This document shows positions 34,713 to 45,809 of a stretch of DNA of 56,246 nucleotides, piece by piece (positions within the stretch are counted from its first letter, which is position 1; each line of letters opens with the position of its first letter). A program made the translations under genes and the position numbers. The notes beneath the pieces were generated by a model, which was not told the DNA's origin, made no database searches, and saw only the letters and a program-made list of their open reading frames with translations. This stretch comes from JAMLIN01 sp041676645 (lineage in GTDB: Bacteria > Pseudomonadota > Gammaproteobacteria > Burkholderiales > Burkholderiaceae_E): the NCBI GenBank assembly GCA_041676645.1, contig JBAYRO010000010.1:1-56246 (forward strand), written 5' to 3'.

Positions 34713-35864
34713 TCAGAGCGAGTCGAGTACCTTGGCGCGCTGCTCGTCCCAGAGTCCGCGCAGGCCTGCCTCGTCGGCGGACTTGGCGGCGGACGTACCG
34801 ATGAAGTCCTTCCAGGCGGCCTGCATCGCCGCATGGCGCTTCAGCATGCCATCCTGCCAGGCCTGGTTCTCGTCGCTCCACTGGCCGATTTCCTTCAGGT
34901 AGCGGATCGCGCCCTCGTGGAAGGCGGCATCCATCGGCGGAGTGCCGGCCAGCTTGATGTTCCAGCGCGGCATGATCGGCGCCGCATCCTTGAACAGGTC
35001 GTAGGACTCGGCGACGGCCTTGAGCATCACGTAGGCCTGGTCGGCGCTGGAATCGGCCGGCACGGTGATCATCGGATAGCGGTAGCCCATCATCCAGACC
35101 GGCTTGTCCTCGGAAAGGCCGGCGCCGACGGATTCCTCGAGGGGATCGATGAAGGGCACGACGCTCTTGGCACGCGCCCAGCCTTCCTTGTTTTCGGGCG
35201 GCAGCGGAACCCAGCCGATGCCATGCGGGCTGGCCTCGAGCTCGCGCAGCGCGGCCGCGGCCGGCGCCACGCCGGCGGCATCGGCACGGCCTTCGATCAG
35301 GGCCCGGATGCTGGCGCCGTAGCTGGGCACTTCGATGAGTTCGAGGTCGTCCCAGGTCAGGCCGCCGAAGGAAAGGATGGGCAGCGTCTTGATGTTGACC
35401 GAGCTGTTGGCCGAGGCGATCGCGAAGCGCTTGCCCTTGAGGTCCTCGGCCTTCTTGATGCCGCTGGTCGCGGTCACCACGATCGAGAAGGCGTTGAGAC
35501 GGCCGGCGAGGGTGCGCAGGTCCTGGGGACCGAGCTCGGGAGTGCAGTATTCGTAGATGCCTTCGGTCGCGAAGAACAGCTCGTTGGCGAGCCAGGCGTG
35601 GGTGACGCGGCGATCGAGCAGCGGCTTGACCCGGCCGATCGCGCTGCCCGAAGGCTGCAGGCGGATACGCGAGCCGTACTTCTTGCCGAAGGCGTCGGCG
35701 ATGGCGGAGGCCTCGACATAGCCGGTCGAGCCGACGTCGTAGGTGCTCCAGATCATGGTGGAGGGAAGCTCGCTCTGGGCGAACGCCGATCCGGCCCGGC
35801 CCAGTGCGGCGAGGGCGGCGATGCTGCCGGTGGCCTGAAGATACTGCCTGCGGGTGATTCCCAT
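34713..35864 (-). CDS. TAXI family TRAP transporter substrate-binding protein
   Basis: The 383-residue periplasmic protein has a twin-arginine-type signal (ITRRQYLQATGSIAALAALG) ending near SAFA. It then shows the TAXI pattern: WSTYDVGSTGYVEASAIADA, IRLQPSGSAIGRVKPL, and LKGKRFAIASANSSVNIKT. A spaced AGGAG supports ATG 35864. It is first in the operon with the fused permease. TAXI systems are less studied than DctP systems, with glutamate and a few dicarboxylates as known ligands; the ligand here is unknown. Confidence 0.9.
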   Translation of the reverse strand: MGITRRQYLQATGSIAALAALGRAGSAFAQSELPSTMIWSTYDVGSTGYVEASAIADAFGKKYGSRIRLQPSGSAIGRVKPLLDRRVTHAWLANELFFATEGIYEYCTPELGPQDLRTLAGRLNAFSIVVTATSGIKKAEDLKGKRFAIASANSSVNIKTLPILSFGGLTWDDLELIEVPSYGASIRALIEGRADAAGVAPAAAALRELEASPHGIGWVPLPPENKEGWARAKSVVPFIDPLEESVGAGLSEDKPVWMMGYRYPMITVPADSSADQAYVMLKAVAESYDLFKDAAPIMPRWNIKLAGTPPMDAAFHEGAIRYLKEIGQWSDENQAWQDGMLKRHAAMQAAWKDFIGTSAAKSADEAGLRGLWDEQRAKVLDSL

Positions 35865-36171
35865 GGTGATGTCTCCTGGTGATGCGGGCATCGGGCTCTG
35901 CGGGAAATGCCGAAGAGCCGGCGCCGTGTCGCTGGTTGATTACCGCGTACGAAAGCCGGTGCGGGGGGATGGTAGGGACCGGGAGCCGGCCCGCCAATTG
36001 ACTTTAGCTTAAGGGTGTCTTCGGAAATTTGTAAGTACGGGTATCCCGGCATGCGCGCCGGGCAAGCCCGAAAGTGGCGCCACGCGCGCGTCCGCACGCG
36101 CATCTCCGCGCGCACCTTGCATCCCGAATGGTAAGCTGCGGGCACCCGACAGGATAGATGGAGACAGAGCC
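35865..36171. other. Divergent intergenic region between TAXI transporter and monooxygenase
   Basis: About 300 bp without a gene. It holds the promoter predicted for the binding-protein gene and a small GC stem CCCGGC/GCCGGG near 36045-36062. An AT-rich patch at 35998-36030 (around ttgactttagcttaag) could be a regulator site. I see no clear promoter for the rightward gene. Confidence 0.5.
35969..35997 (-). promoter_or_regulatory. Predicted promoter of the TAXI TRAP operon
   Basis: On the minus strand TTGGCG (35997-35992), a 17-bp spacer and TACCAT (35974-35969) form a moderate sigma-70 site, each element matching four of six consensus bases. It would give a leader of about 100 nt to ATG 35864. 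Confidence 0.4.
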
Positions 36172-37683
36172 ATGGCCGCCAATCCGAGCCTCGAGACGAG
36201 GACGGGCGAGTCCCCGGCGCCAGCCGTCGAGCATTTCGATGTGCTCGTCGTCGGCGCCGGAATTTCCGGGGTCGGCGCCGCCTGGCACCTGCGCCAGCGC
36301 TGCCCCGGCAAGAGCTTTCTCATGCTCGAGTCCCAGGACGGTTTCGGCGGAACCTGGCGAACCCACCGCTATCCTGGCATCCGCTCCGACTCCGATCTCT
36401 TCACCTTCGGCTACGGCTTCAAGCCCTGGATGGGCAAGCCGATCGCCACGGCCGAGGAGATCCTCTCCTACATGGGCGAGGTGATCGAGGAGAATGATCT
36501 TGCGCGCCATATCCGCTACGGACACGTGATCGAGCGGGCGAGCTGGTCGCGCGACGATGCCCGGTGGACCATCGAGGGGCGACGCACCGCTACCGGCGAG
36601 CCGTTTCGCGTCACCGCCGGCTTCCTCTGGATGTGCCAGGGCTACTATCGGCACGCCGGGGGCTACACCCCGAAATGGCCGGGCATGGAGAGCTTCGGGG
36701 GCCGGATCGTGCATCCGCAGGAATGGCCCGACGATCTCGATCTCGAGGGCAAGCGGGTGGTGGTGATCGGTTCCGGAGCGACGGCCGCGACCCTGGTGCC
36801 GGCGGTCGCCGGACAATGCGCGCATGTGACCATGCTGCAGCGTTCGCCCACCTTCTTCATCACCGGGCGCAACGCCAACGAGCTTGCGCAGACGCTGCGC
36901 GAACTCGAGATTCCGGACGAATGGACCCACGAGATCGTCCGCCGCAAGATTCTCTTCGACCAGCAGAAGTTCGCCCATCGGTCCTTCCACGAGCCCGAGG
37001 CGGTCAAGGCGGAGCTGCTGGCCGGCGTGCGCGCCCATCTCGGCGAGGACTTCGACATCGACCGGCATTTCACGCCGAGCTACCGGCCGTGGCGCCAGCG
37101 CGTCGCCTTCATTCCCGATGCCGACCTGTTCAAGGCGATCGCCGCCGGCACGGCCTCGGTCGTCACCGACCACATCGAGGCCTTCGACGCGAACGGCATC
37201 AGGCTCGCTTCGGGCGGGCACCTGGAGGCGGACGTCATCGTCACCGCGACGGGCTTCGATCTCAGCGTCCTGGGCGACATCGAGTTCCTGGTCGACGGGC
37301 AGCCGCTCGCCTTCCACGAAACCACCACCTGGCGTGGCACCATGTTCACCGGCGTGCCGAACATGGCCTGGGTGTTCGGCTATTTCCGGGCGAGCTGGAC
37401 GCTGCGCTCGGACCTGATCGCCGAGTTCGTCTGCCGCCTGCTCGGCCACATGGACAGCCGGGGCGCGAAGCAGGTGGTGCCGCGGCTGCGCGCCGGGGAC
37501 GGCGACATGCCGATGCTGCCCTGGGTGGACGACGAAGACTTCAATCCCGGCTATGTCCACCGCGGCGTGCATCTCCTGCCGAAGCAGGGCGACCGCCAGC
37601 CCTGGCGCCATACGCAGGACTACTGGGCCGATCGCGACGAACTGCCGGCGGCGGACCTCGACGACGGCCTCGAGTACGCCTGA
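36172..37683 (+). CDS. Flavin-containing monooxygenase, probable Baeyer-Villiger type
   Basis: The 503-residue enzyme has an N-terminal FAD site (VLVVGAGISGVGAAWHL) and a second dinucleotide site for NADPH (VVVIGSGATAATLVPAVA). Between them is FGGRIVHPQEWP, which fits the FxGxxxHxxxW fingerprint of class B monooxygenases. GGTWRTHRYPGIRSDSD is also typical of this branch. It would insert oxygen into a ketone or oxidise a heteroatom using NADPH. The substrate is unknown. It is divergent from the TRAP operon and followed by NUDIX and serine hydrolase genes, a possible catabolic set. Confidence 0.88.
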   Translation: MAANPSLETRTGESPAPAVEHFDVLVVGAGISGVGAAWHLRQRCPGKSFLMLESQDGFGGTWRTHRYPGIRSDSDLFTFGYGFKPWMGKPIATAEEILSYMGEVIEENDLARHIRYGHVIERASWSRDDARWTIEGRRTATGEPFRVTAGFLWMCQGYYRHAGGYTPKWPGMESFGGRIVHPQEWPDDLDLEGKRVVVIGSGATAATLVPAVAGQCAHVTMLQRSPTFFITGRNANELAQTLRELEIPDEWTHEIVRRKILFDQQKFAHRSFHEPEAVKAELLAGVRAHLGEDFDIDRHFTPSYRPWRQRVAFIPDADLFKAIAAGTASVVTDHIEAFDANGIRLASGGHLEADVIVTATGFDLSVLGDIEFLVDGQPLAFHETTTWRGTMFTGVPNMAWVFGYFRASWTLRSDLIAEFVCRLLGHMDSRGAKQVVPRLRAGDGDMPMLPWVDDEDFNPGYVHRGVHLLPKQGDRQPWRHTQDYWADRDELPAADLDDGLEYA

Positions 37684-37814
37684 CGGGTCGAGTCGGTGCA
37701 AGGCGGCCCGGCGATCGAAAGCGCCGGCCGGCCGGCTGGAGTACATTTCCGATGCACGATGCCGTATCCGCCGCCAGTCCATGGCCGGCGGTGGCGTACT
37801 ACGGAGATGGTCCC

Positions 37815-38597
37815 ATGGCTCTCGAACTCAACCACGATGTCGTCGATACCCCGCCGCGCGATGCGGCCTCGGTGCTGCTGCTGCGCGATGCCGCCAATGG
37901 CGTCGGCGTGGAGATCTTCATGGTGCGGCGCCACCAGCGATCGGACGTGCTCGGCGGCGCCTACGTCTTTCCGGGCGGCAAGGTCGACGAGGCCGATTCC
38001 GCCGTGGTCAAGGAAGCGGCGCTGATGCAGCGCCTGTACGAGCGGCTGGGCGAGCCGGCGCTGGGCCGGGAGATGGCCGCGGCGATGTTCGCCGCCGCCG
38101 CCCGCGAAACCGTCGAGGAATGCCACGTCACCGTGAGCGTGGCGGAACTCGTGCCCTTCACCCGCTGGATCACGCCGCGCACGCCCTCGGTACAGCGCAA
38201 GCGCTTCGACACCCGCTTTTTCGCCGCGCCGCTGCCCGAAGGCGCCCAGGCGTCGCACGACAACCACGAGGCCGTCGACAGCACCTGGTTCGCGCCCCGG
38301 CTTGCGCTCGAGCGCTACTGGGCGGGCGAGATCGACCTCGCCCCGCCGCAGATCATGAGCCTCGCGCAGCTCTCGCGTTATCGCGACCTGGCCCAGGCGC
38401 TGGAGGATTTCGGGCGTCGGCCGCCGCCGCTCATCGAGCCGGCCTCGATGAGGATCGAGGAGACGCGGGCGGTGGCCTATCCGGGCGACCCCGAGCATCC
38501 GCTGCGCGCCAAGGTGATGCCCGGCCCGACCCGCCTGGTGTTTCGCAACAAGCGCTTCGAACCCGAGGGCGGGTTCGCCGCCTTCTTCCAGGAATAG
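37815..38597 (+). CDS. NUDIX hydrolase, NUDT19-like with split box
   Basis: The 260-residue protein has VLLLRDAANGVGVEIFMVRR, then GGAYVFPGGKVDEAD and, after an insertion of about 35 residues, AAARETVEECHVTV. Thus the first glycine of the NUDIX box is separated from the RExxEE core by an insert, as in NUDT19-type enzymes that hydrolyse CoA and acyl-CoA. GGAG at 37803-37806 supports ATG 37815; an upstream ATG at 37752 is possible. It is followed 15 bp later by the serine hydrolase gene. Confidence 0.82.
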   Translation: MALELNHDVVDTPPRDAASVLLLRDAANGVGVEIFMVRRHQRSDVLGGAYVFPGGKVDEADSAVVKEAALMQRLYERLGEPALGREMAAAMFAAAARETVEECHVTVSVAELVPFTRWITPRTPSVQRKRFDTRFFAAPLPEGAQASHDNHEAVDSTWFAPRLALERYWAGEIDLAPPQIMSLAQLSRYRDLAQALEDFGRRPPPLIEPASMRIEETRAVAYPGDPEHPLRAKVMPGPTRLVFRNKRFEPEGGFAAFFQE

Positions 38598-38612
38598 GAG
38601 CAGAACCCGGAC

Positions 38613-39809
38613 ATGGGACGATCAGAGTTTTCCTCGGGACCGGTCGCCGATCCCGCCGAGCTCGGGTTCTCCGCCGCCCGGCTCGGCCGCATTCGCGAAC
38701 GCTTGGCAAGGGATGTGGATGCCGACGGCCTGCCGGGCGCCGTCTGGCTGGTCGCGCGGCACGGCCGGATCGCCTGCTTCGAGGCGATCGGCCGGCGCGA
38801 TCCGAAGGCGGACGACGCGATGGCGCTCGATTCGGTCTTCCGCATCTACTCGATGACCAAGCCGATCGTCTCGCTCGCCACCCTGATGCTGCTCGAGCGT
38901 GGCCTGCTCCAGCTCGGCGATCCGGTCGCGCAGTTCATCCCCGCCTTCGCCGAGACGCCGGTGGCCGTCGAGCAGGACGGCCGGCTGAGCCTGCGTGCGC
39001 CGCAGCGTCCCATGACCGTCCATGATCTCCTGCGCCATACCTCGGGCCTGAGCTACGAGTTCCTCGGCCCGGGAGAAGTTCGCCGGCGCTACGCCGAGGT
39101 CGGTATCGGTTCGCGCCGGCGCACCAACGAGCAGTTCTGCGAGGAGCTCGCGAAGATCCCGCTGCTGCACGATCCGGGCGCCTTCTGGGAGTACGGCTAT
39201 TCGACCGATGTCCTCGGGCGGGTGGTCGAGGTGGTCTGCGGAAAGACACTGGGCGCCTTCCTCGCCGACGAGATCTTCGGGCCCCTGGGCATGGTCGATA
39301 CCGGCTTCTCGGTGCCGCCGCCATCCCATGGGCGGATCGCCGAGGCCTTCGAGACCGACCCGGATACCGCCGAGCCGGTCCGCCTGCTCGACCCACGGGT
39401 CGCACCGGCCTTCGAATCGGGCGGCGGCGGCCTGATGTCGACCGCGCTCGACTATGCCCGCTTCCTGCAGGCGATGCAGGGCGCCGGCCGGCTGGGCGAC
39501 GTGCGGCTGCTCGGTCGCAAGACCTTCGAATGGATGACCGCCGACCATCTCGGCGCGATTCCGAGCGCCTGCGAGCTGCTGACCCCCGGCTACGGCTTCG
39601 GCCTGGGCTATTCGGTGCGTCTGGTCGATGGCGTCAGCGATTCCCCGGGCTCGGCGGGCCAGTACACCTGGGGCGGAATCGCCGGCACCACCTTCTGGGT
39701 CGATCCGCGGGAGTCGCTCTTCGCGATTCTCCTGACCCAGGCTCCCGGGCGCCGGAACTTCTACCGGCCGCTGTTCCGCAACCTGGTCTACCAGGCGCTG
39801 GAGGCCTGA
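38613..39809 (+). CDS. Serine hydrolase of the beta-lactamase/esterase B family
   Basis: The 398-residue protein belongs to the class C beta-lactamase-like family. The SxxK motif is Ser-Met-Thr-Lys in FRIYSMTKPIVS, and the second motif is Tyr-Gly-Tyr-Ser (WEYGYSTDVLG), as in EstB-type esterases rather than true beta-lactamases. HTSGLSYEF and the late GQYTWGGIAGTTFW complete the fold. No signal peptide is visible, which favours a cytoplasmic esterase. It may be an esterase paired with the upstream monooxygenase: such pairs cleave Baeyer-Villiger ester products (inference). Confidence 0.85.
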   Translation: MGRSEFSSGPVADPAELGFSAARLGRIRERLARDVDADGLPGAVWLVARHGRIACFEAIGRRDPKADDAMALDSVFRIYSMTKPIVSLATLMLLERGLLQLGDPVAQFIPAFAETPVAVEQDGRLSLRAPQRPMTVHDLLRHTSGLSYEFLGPGEVRRRYAEVGIGSRRRTNEQFCEELAKIPLLHDPGAFWEYGYSTDVLGRVVEVVCGKTLGAFLADEIFGPLGMVDTGFSVPPPSHGRIAEAFETDPDTAEPVRLLDPRVAPAFESGGGGLMSTALDYARFLQAMQGAGRLGDVRLLGRKTFEWMTADHLGAIPSACELLTPGYGFGLGYSVRLVDGVSDSPGSAGQYTWGGIAGTTFWVDPRESLFAILLTQAPGRRNFYRPLFRNLVYQALEA

Positions 39810-39825
39810 ACGGGGCTTCCGAGCT

Positions 39826-41019
39826 TCAGGCGGGCTCTGAGATGCCGGCCGCCGGCAGTTCGGTGCGATTGCGCCCGCCGGCCTTGGCGCGGTAGAGCGC
39901 GGCGTCGGCCTCGCGCCATGCCGCCTCCCAGCCCGCTTCCGACTCGATGGACGTCGAGACGCCGACGCTGACCGTGCAGGAGATACGGCCATCGTCGGCA
40001 AGCGGGATGCGCAGCTCGCCGATGCGGGCGCGCAGGCTTTCGGCGAGCCGGTAGGCCTGCTCGGGGCGTACGCCGGCGCAGCCGACGAGGAATTCCTCGC
40101 CGCCGGTGCGGGCAACGAAGTCGCGGGGGCGGGAATGCTGGCGCAGCATCCGGGCGACCGCGATCAGGACCTGGTCGCCGACATCATGGCCGTGGCGGTC
40201 GTTGATCGCCTTGAAATGGTCGATGTCGATCTGCAGCAGGACCAGGGTTCCCCGGCCCATGTGCCGGAAGTGGCGCGCGATCGCCTCGGACAGGCCGCGG
40301 CGATTGAGGATGCCCGTCAGGGCGTCGAGGCTGACGAGCCGGCGCAGGGTCCGGGTGATGTCGGCGAAGGCGATCCACATCACCAGGTAGGAGAGCATGA
40401 TCATCCCCAGCGACAGGATCACGAAGAAGATCCCGGCATGCTGCGCCTCGTAGATCGGGCCGGGATTGCTGAGCAGGGCCAGCGAGCGGGCCAGGCCCAG
40501 GCCACCGAGCCCGAGCAGCACGCTGCCGGCGGCGCCGATCGGGGCGCGCTGGCGGGCGCCGCCTTCGACCTGGCGCATCGACACCATCGCGACCAGCCCG
40601 GCCGCGATGGTGCTCAGGTTGAGCGTCAGGGCGAAGAACGGATACTCCCAGCGTGGCCACATGAGCCAGACCAGCAGGTAGGCCGCCGTGACGGCGAGCC
40701 AGGCAATGGTGAGCGAGCGCCGCGATCCGAGCAGGTCGCCGGGCAGGCGCATGCCGGTCTGCATCAGGAAGCCGCGGGCGAGCAGCATCACCCCGAGCTG
40801 CATCAGGGTGTTGGCGGCGATGACATCGGCGCCCTCGATCCGGTCCAGCCCCTGGATGAGCCTCAGGAGATAGGCGCCCCCGAACAGGATCGCGGCCGTG
40901 CCCCAGTCGTCGAACCCGCCGCGGCGCGGCAGCCGGTATGCGGCGACACGGTAGAGCAGGCCGCTGACGAGCAGGTGCACGGACATCAGCAGGATGACCG
41001 AAGCGGGGTCGATCTTCAT
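39826..41019 (-). CDS. Membrane-anchored diguanylate cyclase (GGDEF)
   Basis: The 397-residue protein has an N-terminal domain of about seven hydrophobic helices (first VILLMSVHLLVSGLLY, last FFVILSLGMIMLSYLVMWIA) and a C-terminal GGDEF domain starting DALTGILNRRG. The active motif is GGEEF in ARTGGEEFLVG. RPRD, five residues before it, is an intact inhibitory I-site, so feedback inhibition by c-di-GMP is predicted. It should make c-di-GMP, with the membrane part as sensor. ATG 41019 (MKIDPAS) is preferred to an upstream frame start at 41139. Confidence 0.9.
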   Translation of the reverse strand: MKIDPASVILLMSVHLLVSGLLYRVAAYRLPRRGGFDDWGTAAILFGGAYLLRLIQGLDRIEGADVIAANTLMQLGVMLLARGFLMQTGMRLPGDLLGSRRSLTIAWLAVTAAYLLVWLMWPRWEYPFFALTLNLSTIAAGLVAMVSMRQVEGGARQRAPIGAAGSVLLGLGGLGLARSLALLSNPGPIYEAQHAGIFFVILSLGMIMLSYLVMWIAFADITRTLRRLVSLDALTGILNRRGLSEAIARHFRHMGRGTLVLLQIDIDHFKAINDRHGHDVGDQVLIAVARMLRQHSRPRDFVARTGGEEFLVGCAGVRPEQAYRLAESLRARIGELRIPLADDGRISCTVSVGVSTSIESEAGWEAAWREADAALYRAKAGGRNRTELPAAGISEPA

Positions 41020-41154
41020 GCCCGGATTCTCGCCCGGGAGGCATCCCGGCGCAGTGGGCAGGCGACGGGCGGCGAAGGCCTGCCGATCGTCGACGCGCAA
41101 CGGAAATCCGGAATTCGGGGAGAATGAATTCCTCGACAATCAGGGGAGGTGGAA

Positions 41155-41478
41155 ATGGCGATCTATGAGTTGCGCACCTATGATGTGATCGTCGGCAAGA
41201 TGGGCGAGGCGATCAAGGTCTACCAGGAGTTCGGCTACCCGGCCTTCAAGGCGGGCGGTTTCGACAACAAGCTCAAGGCCTACTTCATCGGGGATGTGGG
41301 CGCCATCAACCAGATCATCCACCTCTGGTGCTTCGATGACGACAATGACCGGCGCGATTTCTGGCAGCGCTGCAATGCCGACGCCGGTTTCCAGGACTTC
41401 GCGGCCAGGATCCGGCCCCTGCTGCGCGCGCAGAACAACAAGCTGATGCTGGCGGCGCCCTTCGGCCCGACCGTCTGA
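41155..41478 (+). CDS. NIPSNAP family protein
   Basis: The 107-residue ferredoxin-like-fold protein matches NIPSNAP: MAIYELRTYDVIVGKMGEAI, GDVGAINQIIHLWCFDD and RRDFWQRCNADAGFQDFAA. Its biochemical role is unknown; family members often lie in catabolic operons. GGGGAGG at 41143-41149 sets ATG 41155. It begins a rightward set of small genes leading to the fadB-like gene. Confidence 0.88.
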   Translation: MAIYELRTYDVIVGKMGEAIKVYQEFGYPAFKAGGFDNKLKAYFIGDVGAINQIIHLWCFDDDNDRRDFWQRCNADAGFQDFAARIRPLLRAQNNKLMLAAPFGPTV

Positions 41479-41522
41479 CGAAGCCCAGGCAGCGGCGGAG
41501 CGACTCCGCCAAGGGAGAGGAA

Positions 41523-41987
41523 ATGAGCCCCAGGGACATGCTCGCGAAATTCACCCGTGCGGTGGAATCCCGCGACGGCGCCGGCTTCGCGCAACTCTTC
41601 GCCGAGGACGGCGTCTATCACGACATCTTCTATGGCGTATTCGAGGGCAGGGCGCGGATCGCCGAGCTGATCGACGACTGGTTCCATCGCGATGCGCGCG
41701 ATTTCCGCTGGGACATGCACGATCCGGTCAGCGACGGCAGCATGCTGTACGCCCGCTATGTGTTCTCCTATGTCTCGACCCTGCCCGAGGCGCAGGGGCG
41801 GCGGGTGATGTTCGAGGGGGTGAGCATCATGCGCCTCGAGAACGGCCTGATCCGCGAATACCACGAGGTCGCCAATACCGGTCCGGCCTTGCTGCGCCTG
41901 GGCTTTCCCGCCGAGCGCGTGGCGAAGATCCTGCGCCGCCAGGACGATGCGCTGCGGGGCAGGGACGAGGCTCACCGGCATGCCTGA
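41523..41987 (+). CDS. SnoaL/NTF2-like fold protein
   Basis: The 154-residue protein has the cone-shaped NTF2-like pattern: FTRAVESRDGAGFAQLFAED with GVYHDIFYGVFEGRARIAEL, then WDMHDPVSDGSMLYARYVF and MRLENGLIREYHEVANTG. Members are isomerases, dehydratases or unknown accessory proteins; the reaction here cannot be read. GGAGAGG lies upstream of the ATG. Its end overlaps the HdeD-like start by eight bases. Confidence 0.8.
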   Translation: MSPRDMLAKFTRAVESRDGAGFAQLFAEDGVYHDIFYGVFEGRARIAELIDDWFHRDARDFRWDMHDPVSDGSMLYARYVFSYVSTLPEAQGRRVMFEGVSIMRLENGLIREYHEVANTGPALLRLGFPAERVAKILRRQDDALRGRDEAHRHA

Positions 41988-42579
41988 CAACTCCGGGTTG
42001 CGGGCCGGAACCGAACTGCGCCTGCTCGAGGGCCTGGCCGACAACTGGTGGCTGATGCTGCTGCGCGGCCTGGCGGCGATCGTCTTCGGGATGCTCACCT
42101 TCGGCTGGCCGACCGCCTCGATCGTGGCGCTCGCCATGGTCTGGGGCGCCTACGCCTTGGTCGACGGTGTCCTGGCGTTGTGGGCGGGCGTGGTCGGCCG
42201 CACCACGGCGAGGATGGCGCGCTGGTGGCTCGCCACCGTCGGCGCCATGGGCATCATTGCGGGTGGCCTGGCGCTGGTCTGGCCCGGGATCACCGCGATG
42301 GTGCTGATGTTCTTCCTGGCCGGCTGGCTGTTCATCGTCGGTATCCTCCAGGTCTGGGGTGCGATCCGGATCCGCAAGGAGGTCGAAGGCGAGATCTGGC
42401 TCGCCCTGAGCGGCCTGCTGTCGATCGGGATCGCCCTGCTGCTGGTGGTCCAGCCATCCGCCGCCCTGCTGGCGACGGCCTGGCTGATCGGCGCCGTCGC
42501 GATCCTGGTCGGCATCAGCTACATCGCGCTCGGGTTCCGGCTCAGGCGCGCGCTACGGGAGGTCGGCGGCCGTGGTTGA
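41980..42579 (+). CDS. HdeD family (DUF308) membrane protein
   Basis: The 199-residue protein has six predicted membrane helices, such as WWLMLLRGLAAIVFGMLTF, VLMFFLAGWLFIVGILQVWG and LIGAVAILVGISYIALGF. HdeD in E. coli is linked to acid resistance at high density, but the wider family is uncharacterised. It overlaps the SnoaL-like stop, so it is translationally coupled to it, and precedes the beta-oxidation gene by 48 bp. Confidence 0.85.
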   Translation: MPDNSGLRAGTELRLLEGLADNWWLMLLRGLAAIVFGMLTFGWPTASIVALAMVWGAYALVDGVLALWAGVVGRTTARMARWWLATVGAMGIIAGGLALVWPGITAMVLMFFLAGWLFIVGILQVWGAIRIRKEVEGEIWLALSGLLSIGIALLLVVQPSAALLATAWLIGAVAILVGISYIALGFRLRRALREVGGRG

Positions 42580-42627
42580 ATGGATCGCTTATCATCATCG
42601 TCGACGAGAACAAGGAGGCAGTACATC

Positions 42628-44715
<2,088 letters not shown>

Positions 44716-44736
44716 CCGGGTTTCCCGGAGCAGGGC

Positions 44737-44764
44737 GAAACGGCGGCCTTCGGGCCGCCGTTTC
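44737..44764 (+). terminator. Terminator-like hairpin after the beta-oxidation gene
   Basis: Perfect 12-bp arms GAAACGGCGGCC (44737-44748) and GGCCGCCGTTTC (44753-44764) around a stable TTCG loop lie 22 bp after the stop. The following bases (gcgttt) are not a full T-run, so strength is uncertain. Confidence 0.7.
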
Positions 44765-44902
44765 GCGTTTGCGGCCCGGGGCGCCGGACTCGCGGACCCT
44801 GGACGGGCGCGGGCGTCCGAAGGGGCGTCCGAAGTAGTGCCCGCGGGCGCGGACTTGGCTTATGCTTGAGCCACCATGACCACTGCCCGAAGGGGACTTC
44901 AC

Positions 44903-45715
44903 ATGTACGATCGAATCCTGGTTCCGGTCGACGGCTCGGCCTTCTCCGAGGAGATACTGGCGTACGCCACCGGCATCGCGAAGGCCGGGGGCGCCGAGCT
45001 CTCCTTGCTGCGGGTGGTGTCCCGCGTGGAGGATCGAGCCGATGCCCAGCGCGACATCGAGGCGCTCGCCGCCGAGGTTTCGGCCCAGGAAAGCACGGTC
45101 ATCGTCGGCGGGGAACCTGACGAGGTCATCCTCGGCGTAGCCCAGCGCAAGCCCGGCACCCTGATCGCGATGAGCTCCCAGGGCCGTAGTGGCCTGATGG
45201 AAGCCATGCTGGGCAGTGTCGCCAAGAGCGTCGTTCGCGCCACGTCCGAGCCGGTGCTGATCTACCGGCCCCGTGGGGCCGCGGCCAAGGATCGGCGACA
45301 GCCGATCGGCATCAAGACGGTGCTGCTGTCGCTCGACGGCACGCCGGCCTCGGAGGTGATGGCGCCCCAGGCCGCCGCCATGGCGAAGGCGCTCGGCGCG
45401 AATCTCGAGGTCGTCCAGGTGATCCTGCCCGGCGCGCAGCCGGATCACAATATTCCGGCCAGCGACATCCGCGAGTCCTCCTACGTGAAGGTGCGTTCCG
45501 AGGACTACCACACGCGGTACGGGGTCCGGACCAGCTGGGAAGTGCTGCATGGGGAGCCGGTTTCCGCGCTCACCCGCCATGTCGGCAGCCGGCGCGACGT
45601 CCTGCTGGCGATGGCCACCCGGGGGCAGCGTCCACTCGAGACGGCGATCCTCGGCAGCGTCACCGGCGGTTGCCTGCGCGAAAGCGGCGTGCCGATCCTG
45701 ACCCGCAAGCCCTGA
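44903..45715 (+). CDS. Universal stress protein, two UspA domains
   Basis: The 270-residue protein is a tandem UspA fold. The first domain begins MYDRILVPVDGSAFSEE and ends with the nucleotide-site pattern SSQGRSGLMEAMLGSVAKSV; the second begins IKTVLLSLDGTPASE and ends ATRGQRPLETAILGSVTGGC. The G-2x-G-9x-G(S/T) pattern implies ATP binding in at least the first domain. ATG 44903 follows AAGGGG; an in-frame ATG at 44876 is less likely. Probably stress or starvation related. Confidence 0.88.
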   Translation: MYDRILVPVDGSAFSEEILAYATGIAKAGGAELSLLRVVSRVEDRADAQRDIEALAAEVSAQESTVIVGGEPDEVILGVAQRKPGTLIAMSSQGRSGLMEAMLGSVAKSVVRATSEPVLIYRPRGAAAKDRRQPIGIKTVLLSLDGTPASEVMAPQAAAMAKALGANLEVVQVILPGAQPDHNIPASDIRESSYVKVRSEDYHTRYGVRTSWEVLHGEPVSALTRHVGSRRDVLLAMATRGQRPLETAILGSVTGGCLRESGVPILTRKP

Positions 45716-45809
45716 ATCCCTACGGGTTCGACTTCGATCCCCTGGCAAGGAGGGGCGCTTGCACGGCAAGCCGCCCTGACGCGGCCATGCGACCGAATGC
45801 GAACCCGAT

